DNA of 50,965 nt from positions 1 through 50,965 of the forward strand of contig DAXQ01000076.1 in the NCBI GenBank assembly GCA_002506485.1. The letters run 5' to 3'. Origin of the DNA: Euryarchaeota archaeon UBA136. GTDB lineage: Archaea > Thermoplasmatota > Poseidoniia > MGIII > CG-Epi1. Shown piece by piece: positions 25,017-32,918 of the stretch. Both the position numbers and the translations under genes were made by a program. Within the stretch, counting starts at the first letter, position 1, and each line of letters begins with the position of its first letter. The notes under the pieces were generated by a model. That model saw nothing but the letters and a program-made list of their open reading frames with translations, made no database searches and was not told where the DNA came from.

Positions 25017-25792
25017 TGAGTGAAAAAAGTGAACTAGGAATTATGGATATTTTCGTTAATCCAATGAAAGTAACGATGAAGCAATTTTTCAAATCAACAT
25101 TTGGAAAACCAACCACAGTAATGTATCCTTTGGAAAGAAGGGATCCACCACCAACCTACAGAGGAATGAATGCCGTAATCTGGGATCTTTGTATTGGTTG
25201 TGGGATCTGTGCCGAGGTCTGCCCTAACAGATGTTTGAAGATGAAGCCTGTTGAATTATCGGACGATGAACAAGACAGGGCGTGGTACGGTTCACATCTG
25301 GCCAAACGGAAGCATAAACCCGAAAGGCCTGCAATAAATTTCGGCCACTGTATGTTTTGTGGATTCTGTGAGGATTATTGTCCGACCGGTGCTATGACCA
25401 TGACGGATTTTTACGAATTGGCAGATACTAATCGTGAAGGATTGATTTATCCTGCCCGGTCAATGAAAGTCGACCTCGAAGATCTTCCTCAACTTCCCCT
25501 TACGAATTATATGATGGAATCTCCCGTACTGGATGTTGATCCCTGTATTGGATGTAGTAAATGTGTGGACAATTGCCCTACCAATTGTATTATCATGGAT
25601 GTAGGGCCTCAGGATAAGACGCTTAAAAGTGGCAAGGTCCGGAATGTGGAAAATCCATATTTTGACTATACTATTTGTATTGGCTGTTCGACCTGTGTCA
25701 AGGTTTGTCCAGCAGATTGCCTGCATATGGAACCAATAAGCAACTCAAGTTCAAGTGGACTGACTACTGAGGAATCCCCGACCGAGGCCTGA
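25016..25792 (+). CDS. nuoI: NuoI with four [4Fe-4S] cluster motifs
   Basis: NuoI passes electrons along the peripheral arm and normally has two [4Fe-4S] clusters (N6a, N6b). This 258-residue protein has four complete CxxCxxCxxxCP motifs: Cys 59/62/65/69, 112/115/118/122, 177/180/183/187 and 221/224/227/231. The first two follow a NuoI-like N-terminus (PPPTYRGMN) and are the canonical pair. The second pair, CIGCSKCVDNCPTNC and CIGCSTCVKVCPADC, is a complete extra ferredoxin-like domain joined by a linker (about residues 131-172). With no NuoEFG in the operon, the extra domain could receive electrons from ferredoxin. The protein ends in a Ser/Thr/Glu-rich tail. Confidence 0.93.
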   Translation: MSEKSELGIMDIFVNPMKVTMKQFFKSTFGKPTTVMYPLERRDPPPTYRGMNAVIWDLCIGCGICAEVCPNRCLKMKPVELSDDEQDRAWYGSHLAKRKHKPERPAINFGHCMFCGFCEDYCPTGAMTMTDFYELADTNREGLIYPARSMKVDLEDLPQLPLTNYMMESPVLDVDPCIGCSKCVDNCPTNCIIMDVGPQDKTLKSGKVRNVENPYFDYTICIGCSTCVKVCPADCLHMEPISNSSSSGLTTEESPTEA

Positions 25793-25796
25793 TAGT

Positions 25797-26060
25797 TTGG
25801 ATTTAGCGATTCTCATTTTCTGGGGTCTGGCGAGTTTAATCCTAGCTTCAGCCTGGGCCGTTGTAAATGGGAATGATATTGTTCATGCCGTTGTCTGGTT
25901 GGCAACTGTTTTCTTGTTGACAGCATGCCTATTCATTTTGGCCGACGCTGAATTCTTGGCAGTTATCCAGGTCTTGGTCTATGTGGGTGCTATTTCCGTG
26001 GTCATAATATTTGGAATCATGCTCACTAAGAGAACTCTAAAAGGTGGTGAAGATGTCTAG
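25797..26060 (+). CDS. nuoJ: NuoJ N-terminal half
   Basis: The 87 residues encode three membrane helices corresponding to NuoJ helices 1-3, including the conserved glycine/aromatic LVYVGAISVVIIFGIMLT region of helix 3 (the pi-bulge helix in complex I). It starts at TTG 25797 after nuoI. The chain ends after GGEDV, well before the place where usual NuoJ continues into helices 4 and 5; these are encoded by the next gene. The last eight bases overlap the next ATG. The split is known in several archaeal complex I-type operons. Confidence 0.9.
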   Translation: MDLAILIFWGLASLILASAWAVVNGNDIVHAVVWLATVFLLTACLFILADAEFLAVIQVLVYVGAISVVIIFGIMLTKRTLKGGEDV

Positions 26061-26826
26061 TCGGACTATTATCTGGGTGAGGGATGCCTTAGTGATTACC
26101 TTATCGCTTTATATCGTTTTCTCAATTGCCATGGCTCCTTGGAATAATTTGAAGTCTGAGGAACCCTTGTCTATGACCTGTGAAACGGGGTGTGCTCCTG
26201 TGATAAATTACCCAGAGGATGGTTACTATCACCACAAGGATTCAATTGTGTTCGAATGGAATTCAGTCTCGGTGGGGTATCGATTTACAGTTCTAAATAG
26301 TACGGGACATGTCTTCCATGATGAAAATCTTACTGGTATTGCATCATCTACAACCAATAGATTGCCAGTCGGTGATTATACCTCATTCGTTTATTACAAG
26401 GGTATAGTCGGCTCTTTACTGGGAGATAATGAATTTCTTCTTAGTGATGAGGATCATTCTCTGGCTTCTTCTTCAAAAATTACTGTGGTCTGGGCCCCAG
26501 TTGGGATTACTTATGGAATTGAGATTCGAGAGCACAAAGCAACAGAGATACGGATTGTTCATCAAGCCGAGGACTTGGCTCAGACATCATATGAGTTCCA
26601 GGATTTTGATAATGGTAAAACTTATTCTTGGTCTGTCTATGCCGTTGATTCCATGGGTTTTGTCTCGGAGTCGTCCAATGCAAGGGAATTGAATATAGAT
26701 ACAACCAAATTTTTAGCTTATGAACTGTTCAATAATTGGGAGGTTCCTTTCATACTGTTGGGAATCTTGATGGTTGTTGCGTTACAGGCAGGCGTTTTCC
26801 TTGCCAGGGAGGAAACTAATGATTGA
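26053..26826 (+). CDS. NuoJ C-terminal half with fibronectin-III-like extracytoplasmic insert
   Basis: About 257 residues from ATG 26053 (GTG at 26044 is an in-frame alternative). One helix lies at the N-terminus (about residues 5-28, ALVITLSLYIVFSIA) and one at the C-terminus (about 230-252, VPFILLGILMVVALQAGVFL, which matches NuoJ helix 5, ending ARE). Between them are about 180 polar residues with beta-strand rhythm and two fibronectin-III-like units: one ends LPVGDYTSFVYYKG, the other has FDNGKTYSWSVYAVDS. Such a domain is not part of ordinary NuoJ, where this loop is short. Its side is inferred as outside, because NuoJ helices 4-5 are joined there. Overlaps the next gene by eight bases. 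Confidence 0.8.
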   Translation: MSSRTIIWVRDALVITLSLYIVFSIAMAPWNNLKSEEPLSMTCETGCAPVINYPEDGYYHHKDSIVFEWNSVSVGYRFTVLNSTGHVFHDENLTGIASSTTNRLPVGDYTSFVYYKGIVGSLLGDNEFLLSDEDHSLASSSKITVVWAPVGITYGIEIREHKATEIRIVHQAEDLAQTSYEFQDFDNGKTYSWSVYAVDSMGFVSESSNARELNIDTTKFLAYELFNNWEVPFILLGILMVVALQAGVFLAREETND

Positions 26827-27121
26827 TCCAATTCATTTTGTGGTATTTTCTTCAATTCTGATGTTGATCGGGGCTTATGGTGTGATTCGCAACAAGAATG
26901 CAATAGTGGTCCTTATGTCTATTGAAATAATGTTGACCGCAGCAAACATCAATTTTGTTGCATTCTCCAGTTATTATCATGATCTAACTGGCCAGGTAGC
27001 GGTACTGTTTGTTACAACCATAGCCGCGGCAGAAGTGGCAATAGGTTTGGCAATACTTTTGAGCCTTTTCAAACAGAGAGACACCATAGAACTTGATTTG
27101 TTGAATACGTTGAGGTGGTAG
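26819..27121 (+). CDS. nuoK: complex I subunit NuoK
   Basis: The 100-residue three-helix subunit NuoK starts at ATG 26819, preceded by GGGAGG; a longer frame to 26774 would add residues unlike NuoK. It has IRNKNAIVVLMSIEIMLTAANINF with the conserved proton-channel Glu in SIEIM (split here), and the second Glu in AAEVAIGLA. It overlaps the NuoJ C-half stop by eight bases. NuoK forms the E-channel between NuoJ/H and NuoN. Confidence 0.95.
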   Translation: MIDPIHFVVFSSILMLIGAYGVIRNKNAIVVLMSIEIMLTAANINFVAFSSYYHDLTGQVAVLFVTTIAAAEVAIGLAILLSLFKQRDTIELDLLNTLRW

Positions 27122-27122
27122 A

Positions 27123-29303
27123 TTGAGCGAAAAAGACCCCGACACATCAAATATGGACTTATTGGTAACTATCTTTGGCAGTCTGGCTTTGGCACTAGGG
27201 TTACTATTTTTCTTGGTTCAGGAGGAGGATACTAGTCCAGTCAATGTTGCCTGGTTAATCCCTGTCTTTTCGATTGTTTCATTTGTTCTTATCTTGCTTT
27301 TGGGAAGTTATGATCCCAGAAGAGGCGGTTCAATAGCTGTGATAGGTGTTGGTTTTTCCTCTGTATTTTCATTGGGGGTTGCCTATGATGTCCTGATTAA
27401 TGATGTTACCCGTGGGGGATATATTGAGTCTACGAGAATCTGGTTTGGAGGCCAAACATTCGCGTTTGAATTTGGTACTTACATAGATGGTCTAGCTGGT
27501 TTGCTTCTGTTAGTCGTTGGTTTCGTTTCCTATTTGGTAGTTGTATTTTCTCTAGGGTATATGGTGAAAGAGGGTGACCGCCAAGTAAGATATTTTGCAG
27601 AGATAGCTCTATTTGTGGGCGTGATGTTAGGTTTAGTAGTTGCCAATTCATTTTTATTGATGTTTATATTTTGGGAACTAGTCGGCGTCTGTTCCTATTT
27701 ATTAATTGGATTTTGGTATGAAAAACCATCAGCGGCTTCAGCTGCGAAGAAGGCATTTATCGTTACAAGAGTGGGCGATGTATTTCTGCTTCTTGGCCTT
27801 GTAATCTTATTCAATACTTTTGGTACTCTGAGATATTCGGAGTTGTTCAGTAACCCTGAGCTTCTATCCGAAAATGCTGAGGCAGTAAAGTGGGCGACTT
27901 TGTGTATATTTGGTGGTGCCGTAGGCAAGTCGGCACAATTTCCATTGCATGTTTGGCTTCCAGATGCGATGGAAGGTCCTACTACCGTTTCAGCACTTAT
28001 TCATGCGGCAACTATGGTGAAGGCTGGCGTTTTCCTAGTTGCTCGATCATATCCTCTGATTGTTCACAGTCCTGATACTGCGATATATATTGCTGTTACG
28101 GGAGGTGTTACAGCATTCATAGCTGCTAGTATGGCTATGGTGATGTATGATATCAAGAGAGTTCTGGCCTATTCAACGATTTCTCAATTAGGGTACATGT
28201 TCCTTGGATTGGGTGCGGGTGCTTGGGCTGTCTGGCATGCAACCGAAAATGGGCTGGAAGTCCATGCGCAGGGTTACACTGCTGGTTTATTCCATTTGAT
28301 GAATCATGCGTTTTTCAAGGCATTACTATTCTTGGGTTCAGGTGCAGTGATACATGCAGTCCATACACAGGATATGAGAGAGATGGGAGGATTACGCAAG
28401 GCTATGCCAATCACTTCTACAGCTATGGGTCTTGGTGTCTTGTCTATTGCAGGATTACCTTTCTTTTCTGGATTCTGGTCAAAAGATGAAATTCTTGAGG
28501 CAGTTCACCATAATTGGGATGCTGAAGGGATTTTTGGGGCTTTGTGGTGGTTGGGATTGCTTACTGCAGCTATGACGGCTTTCTATATGACTAGATTGTG
28601 GATGATGACCTTCAGTGGCCCTCCTTCCCATGAGGTAGAAGAGGTAATTCCTTCTGACGATCATTCGGATTCAGGCAATTGGGAGATACTCAAGAAAGAA
28701 GTCAAGATACAGGCACATGAGGCTCCACGGGTCATGACCATACCTCTGATGATTTTAGCCTTTTTAGCTGTCTTTTCAGGATTCGTGGTCTTTCTTGGAG
28801 ATGGTTTTGGTTCGGTGGTCTTCTATGGCGCACATCATTCTTCAGAGGGACCTATTCAATGGGGTCTTCTTGATCATATTTTATTATCGACCTTAACTCA
28901 CTTATCGGTCCTTGTGGGTCTTACAGGAGTAATTCTTGGTTATCTCTTCTACAAGAGAGGGGACGATGGCCAGACTCCATTCTCGACGGCTTTCGTATCT
29001 GATAGCGTTGTCACAAGCAATTTGCATACATTCTTGTCAAATCGCATGTACATGGCGAGATTATTTGATTGGTTTGGTATGAGAACTTGGGATACCTTGG
29101 CCATGGTCTGTGACTGGTTTGATCGTAAGATTATTGACGGGATTGTCAATGGAATTGCTTCCATTACACAAATCTTAAGTGGAGAGGTGAGAAAGTTGAC
29201 TTCAGGTTTTACGGGACATTATGCCTCTCTTACTATAGGTGGCCTTGGTGCTTTGGTAGTAGTTACCCGTGTGGTATTTCCATTGATGGGGTGGTCGTTA
29301 TGA
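27123..29303 (+). CDS. nuoL: complex I subunit NuoL (antiporter-like)
   Basis: This 726-residue antiporter-like subunit at the far end of the membrane arm has MVKAGVFLVAR, AYSTISQLGYM, FHLMNHAFFKALLFLGSGAVIHA (in pieces) and the LPFFSGFWSKDEI segment. The N-terminal IFWELVGVCSYLLIG helix carries the key Glu. The C-terminal quarter holds the long lateral helix and a last membrane helix, plus an acidic cytosolic loop near residue 510-535. TTG start. The stop overlaps the nuoM start (ATGA). Confidence 0.95.
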   Translation: MSEKDPDTSNMDLLVTIFGSLALALGLLFFLVQEEDTSPVNVAWLIPVFSIVSFVLILLLGSYDPRRGGSIAVIGVGFSSVFSLGVAYDVLINDVTRGGYIESTRIWFGGQTFAFEFGTYIDGLAGLLLLVVGFVSYLVVVFSLGYMVKEGDRQVRYFAEIALFVGVMLGLVVANSFLLMFIFWELVGVCSYLLIGFWYEKPSAASAAKKAFIVTRVGDVFLLLGLVILFNTFGTLRYSELFSNPELLSENAEAVKWATLCIFGGAVGKSAQFPLHVWLPDAMEGPTTVSALIHAATMVKAGVFLVARSYPLIVHSPDTAIYIAVTGGVTAFIAASMAMVMYDIKRVLAYSTISQLGYMFLGLGAGAWAVWHATENGLEVHAQGYTAGLFHLMNHAFFKALLFLGSGAVIHAVHTQDMREMGGLRKAMPITSTAMGLGVLSIAGLPFFSGFWSKDEILEAVHHNWDAEGIFGALWWLGLLTAAMTAFYMTRLWMMTFSGPPSHEVEEVIPSDDHSDSGNWEILKKEVKIQAHEAPRVMTIPLMILAFLAVFSGFVVFLGDGFGSVVFYGAHHSSEGPIQWGLLDHILLSTLTHLSVLVGLTGVILGYLFYKRGDDGQTPFSTAFVSDSVVTSNLHTFLSNRMYMARLFDWFGMRTWDTLAMVCDWFDRKIIDGIVNGIASITQILSGEVRKLTSGFTGHYASLTIGGLGALVVVTRVVFPLMGWSL

Positions 29304-31168
29304 GATGGTTCTTATTTCTCCTTCTGGTTGTTGCACTTGTTCCTGCTGCGTCAGCTGAAAATCACACAGTGATTGTTACCCAGGCTGATGATTCCAGCTC
29401 ATACTTTTTTGATCCTGAGGTATTGACGGTAAACATTGGAGATACAGTGGAATTTGTTTGGGGCAATGGTTCTCACAATGTAGCTCAGGTTTCCGATTCA
29501 GAATCAAAGACCTATGGTTCAGGGTTCTATTCAGGTGTGCCAGAAGTGGGTGGCAATTGGGTACTGCCAGCTGAGTATACAATGCAGGATGGAACTTTGT
29601 ATTACGTTTGTCAGCCTCATGCGCTGATGGGTATGAGTGGATCAATAATTGTAGGTACTGGAACTCCTCCTCTTCCTGATATTGCAATGGAATTTGGTGA
29701 CTTCCCATGGCTTTCCTATCTTCTGGTATTTCCCCTTATCGGTTCTCTTTGGATTCTTGGTTTCAGAAACAACCCCTCTGCTCCAAGGATAATTGCTCTG
29801 TTCACTACATTATTCACGCTTGGACTATCCATTATAATATTTGTAAAGGCTGGTTCAGGAAGTGGTTTCAGATTAATGGAGGAATATGTATGGGCACCTA
29901 AACTGGGAGTGTCTCTACTACTGGGAGTTGATGGTCTCAGCTCACCGATGGTTCTGTTAACGGGAATCATTACCCCTCTCGCGGTCTTATTTGCTTGGCA
30001 TGAAAAGGAAAAACCAGCCTTATTCTTTGCTTTACTATTGGTAATGCAGACGGCCCTATTCGGTGTTTTCATCACTCTGGATTATTTTGTGTTCTATATC
30101 TTCTGGGAAGTGGTGCTGATTCCAATGTTCTTTTTGATTGCTATTTGGGGTGGCGATAACAAACGATATGCTTCAATCAAGTTCATTATTTACACATTCA
30201 CTGCTTCGGTTGTGATGTTAGTTGGATTTATGGCCCTTTATTTTGAAGCGGGCGTCAATTCCTTTTCGATGATTGAAATTGCCGAGGCTAACGCAGGTTT
30301 CAACAGGGACTTCCAGATCTGGGTTTTTGCGGCATTGTTCATCGGTTTCGCGGTCAAGATACCTTCAGTTCCTTGGCATACTTGGTTACCAGATGCCCAT
30401 GTCGAGGCTCCAACTGCGGGGTCAATTCTTTTAGCTGGAGTCATGCTGAAAATGGGACTTTATGGTTTAATGCGGGCAGCAATCCCGGTTCTACCTTTAG
30501 GTGCCGAGTATTTTGTACCAATAATGGTCGTTTTAGCTATTGTTTCTATATTGTATGGAGCAGCCTTAAGTCTGGGTCAGGAGGACCTGAAAAAATTAGT
30601 AGCATATTCTAGTGTTTCCCATATGGGTGTTGCACTGTTAGGAGTTGCAACGATGACTGAGCTGGGTTTTGCCGGTGCGGTTTTTATGATGTTTGCACAT
30701 GGTATTCTTAGCCCAGCAATGTTCATGGTTGCGGGAGTAATGTTGCATCAAGTTGGCACTCGTGATATTCCAAAACTTGGAGGTCTAGCTGGCTATCAAC
30801 CTACTACTGCTGGAGTTTTTGTTGTTATTTTCTTGGGCAGTCTTGGTCTTCCAGGTATGGCTGTTTTTGTTGCAGAATTGGCAGTTTTTATTGCTTTTTT
30901 CCAGTCTCATGGTTATTGGTTGATACTTCCAATTTTTGGAATGGTTCTGACAGCGGGTTATCATTTATGGGCTTTACAGCGCTCTTTGTTTGGTCCCGAC
31001 AGTGAGCAGATAGAAATGAATCAAGTTCACGAAGCTCCATGGTATGAGTTTTATCCTTTATTGGTAATCGTTATCCTTGCCGCTTTTTTCGGTATTTTCC
31101 CAAGTTATTTGATGGATCCTATAACTGTTGCATGTTATGATATTCTGGCTTTTATGGGGGAAGTATAG
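29300..31168 (+). CDS. nuoM: NuoM with N-terminal signal peptide and cupredoxin domain
   Basis: The last 500 residues are a normal NuoM: YFVFYIFWEVVLIPMFFLIA, VKIPSVPWHTWLPDAHVEAPT, VAYSSVSHMG (in pieces). The first 125 are not. They start with a signal peptide (about 20 residues, cleavage after ASA) and continue as a plastocyanin/halocyanin-like fold: FDPEVLTVNIGDTVEF, then GSHNV (His59 by the ATG start), then YVCQPHALMGM with Cys104, His107 and Met110 or Met112. These are the usual four ligands of a type 1 copper site. The linker PPLPDIAMEFGDFP leads into NuoM helix 1. The start is ATG 29300, overlapping the nuoL stop; GTG 29291 is less likely. Confidence 0.9.
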   Translation: MRWFLFLLLVVALVPAASAENHTVIVTQADDSSSYFFDPEVLTVNIGDTVEFVWGNGSHNVAQVSDSESKTYGSGFYSGVPEVGGNWVLPAEYTMQDGTLYYVCQPHALMGMSGSIIVGTGTPPLPDIAMEFGDFPWLSYLLVFPLIGSLWILGFRNNPSAPRIIALFTTLFTLGLSIIIFVKAGSGSGFRLMEEYVWAPKLGVSLLLGVDGLSSPMVLLTGIITPLAVLFAWHEKEKPALFFALLLVMQTALFGVFITLDYFVFYIFWEVVLIPMFFLIAIWGGDNKRYASIKFIIYTFTASVVMLVGFMALYFEAGVNSFSMIEIAEANAGFNRDFQIWVFAALFIGFAVKIPSVPWHTWLPDAHVEAPTAGSILLAGVMLKMGLYGLMRAAIPVLPLGAEYFVPIMVVLAIVSILYGAALSLGQEDLKKLVAYSSVSHMGVALLGVATMTELGFAGAVFMMFAHGILSPAMFMVAGVMLHQVGTRDIPKLGGLAGYQPTTAGVFVVIFLGSLGLPGMAVFVAELAVFIAFFQSHGYWLILPIFGMVLTAGYHLWALQRSLFGPDSEQIEMNQVHEAPWYEFYPLLVIVILAAFFGIFPSYLMDPITVACYDILAFMGEV

Positions 31169-32661
31169 TGGATAGTTCTCTTCTTTTCTTGCCTGAACTA
31201 TTGTTGGTAGCCAGTATCATGGCAATCCCGGCTTTGTATATTGCTACTGAGAATAACAAATCTTATTCGATTTGCGCTAATATGACTTTGGCATTGTCAT
31301 TCTTGTTGCTTATATTATTCTGGTTTTATCCGGATGAAGTTTCATTTGAAAAGAATTCGTCAGTTTATATTATTTATAGCCATTTTAAATTGGATACCTT
31401 CTCACAATTATTCAAAATAATATTTGTATTGACAGCTTTGACGGTTTCTGTTCTGAGTGGTTCTTATTTTGAGGAAGATGAGCCTCATCAGGCAGAGTAC
31501 TATACTCTACTTCTTTCTAGTACTTTAGGTATGATGTTGGTTGCTTCTGCGACTGATTTCTTGACACTTTTCTTAGGAATAGAGATATCGGCTTTCAGCA
31601 GTTATGCTATGGTTGCTTTCAGAAAACAGGATGATAAGTCTACGGAAGCAGGGGCCAAATACTTTCTGATAGGTGCTTTTTCTTCGGCACTTACACTTTA
31701 CGGAATATCCTTGCTTTATGCCCTTACTGGTTCGATTACTTTCGAAGGTATGCGTTCATTTTTTACAGGTCTTAATAATGAAGTTGTTTCCGGGAATTTT
31801 GATGAGGTCATTTTTATTTCTAGTTTGTTCATACTTGCTGGTTTAGGCTTCAAGATCGCAGTTGTTCCCTTTCACGCCTGGGCACCTGATGTGTACCAGG
31901 GCGCTCCAACTCCTGTAACGACCCTTCTTGCAGCTGGAAGTAAGGCTATGGGGTTCGTAGCCTTGTTCAGAGTATTCTTGTTCACAATGGAAGCTGTATC
32001 TGATGAGTGGAAGTTAATTCTTGGAATTATAGCTCTTGCTTCAATGACAATTGGTAATCTGGCAGCTATTACTCAGGATGATATTGGTCGGATGCTAGCT
32101 TATTCCTCAATTGCTCAGGCAGGGTACATTCTGATCGCAGTTCCTGCTCTTACCGATGACGCAGTCTCCGGGGCCATTGCCCATACCATGGTTCATGCAT
32201 TCATGAAAGGGGGAGCTTTTGTCATAGTTGCAGGAGTAGGTGCAGCCGGGTTGGGATATAGCCTGGATTCTTACAAAGGTCTGGCTGCACGTTCACAATT
32301 ATTGGCATTGTCCATGACTGTTTGTCTTTTGTCCCTAGTTGGAATCCCTCCGTTTGCCGGATTCATTAGTAAATTTCTGCTATTCTATGGGACTTTGCAA
32401 GCTGGTCTTTCGGGAGATACTTGGATTATTGCATTGGTAATTGCCGGTGTTCTGAATTCTGCACTTTCACTGTATTATTATCTTAAAGTTATTCGGTTCA
32501 TGTATCTTTATGATGCTGTCGGTTCCAAGGATATTGAGTTTAGCAATGCGGTTCGTTATATTTCGTTCCTAACTGTGCTTTTCTTGGCTATTATTCTGCC
32601 CTTGTTCTGGCAGTCCCTCTTTGAAATCTGCAAGGAGGCTACTGTAGCTCTGATGACATGA
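31168..32661 (+). CDS. nuoN: complex I subunit NuoN (antiporter-like)
   Basis: The 497-residue antiporter-like subunit NuoN has GIEISAFSSYAMVAF, VVPFHAWAPDVYQGAPTPVT with its channel His, SSIAQAGYIL, HAFMKGGAFV and LVGIPPFAGFISK. It starts at GTG 31168, sharing one base with the nuoM stop. Length is normal, and no insert comparable with those of NuoJ and NuoM is visible. Its stop overlaps the following small gene by four bases. Confidence 0.95.
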   Translation: MDSSLLFLPELLLVASIMAIPALYIATENNKSYSICANMTLALSFLLLILFWFYPDEVSFEKNSSVYIIYSHFKLDTFSQLFKIIFVLTALTVSVLSGSYFEEDEPHQAEYYTLLLSSTLGMMLVASATDFLTLFLGIEISAFSSYAMVAFRKQDDKSTEAGAKYFLIGAFSSALTLYGISLLYALTGSITFEGMRSFFTGLNNEVVSGNFDEVIFISSLFILAGLGFKIAVVPFHAWAPDVYQGAPTPVTTLLAAGSKAMGFVALFRVFLFTMEAVSDEWKLILGIIALASMTIGNLAAITQDDIGRMLAYSSIAQAGYILIAVPALTDDAVSGAIAHTMVHAFMKGGAFVIVAGVGAAGLGYSLDSYKGLAARSQLLALSMTVCLLSLVGIPPFAGFISKFLLFYGTLQAGLSGDTWIIALVIAGVLNSALSLYYYLKVIRFMYLYDAVGSKDIEFSNAVRYISFLTVLFLAIILPLFWQSLFEICKEATVALMT

Positions 32662-32918
32662 TTGACAAGGATAATATTCAATATAGACAATTTAGTAAAT
32701 TGTGGGCAGGGGAGACACCTAAAGGCGTCAACATCACCAAGAGAGATGTTTTCCGTTCCAAGATGAAAAATTCATGTCAGCAGGAAGGGATTGAATTTAG
32801 TGAAATAAATGCGTTTAGAATTTTCTCGGGAGAGATTAAAGAATTAGGTTCAGACACTCAGAAGGTAGGAGAGATTAAGGTAACTAAACCACCTAGAAGA
32901 CATCTAAGAGGAATTTAA
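32658..32918 (+). CDS. unknown 86-residue protein ending the nuo operon
   Basis: I do not recognise this protein. It is soluble, without a signal peptide or membrane helix, and mixed in charge, with a KRDVFRSKMKN stretch, one Cys, and a basic end KPPRRHLRGI. The ATG overlaps the nuoN stop (ATGA), so it is translated with the complex I subunits. A small cytosolic accessory or assembly role is a guess from position. Its stop is shared with that of the convergent prenyl synthase gene in TTAA. Confidence 0.65.
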   Translation: MIDKDNIQYRQFSKLWAGETPKGVNITKRDVFRSKMKNSCQQEGIEFSEINAFRIFSGEIKELGSDTQKVGEIKVTKPPRRHLRGI

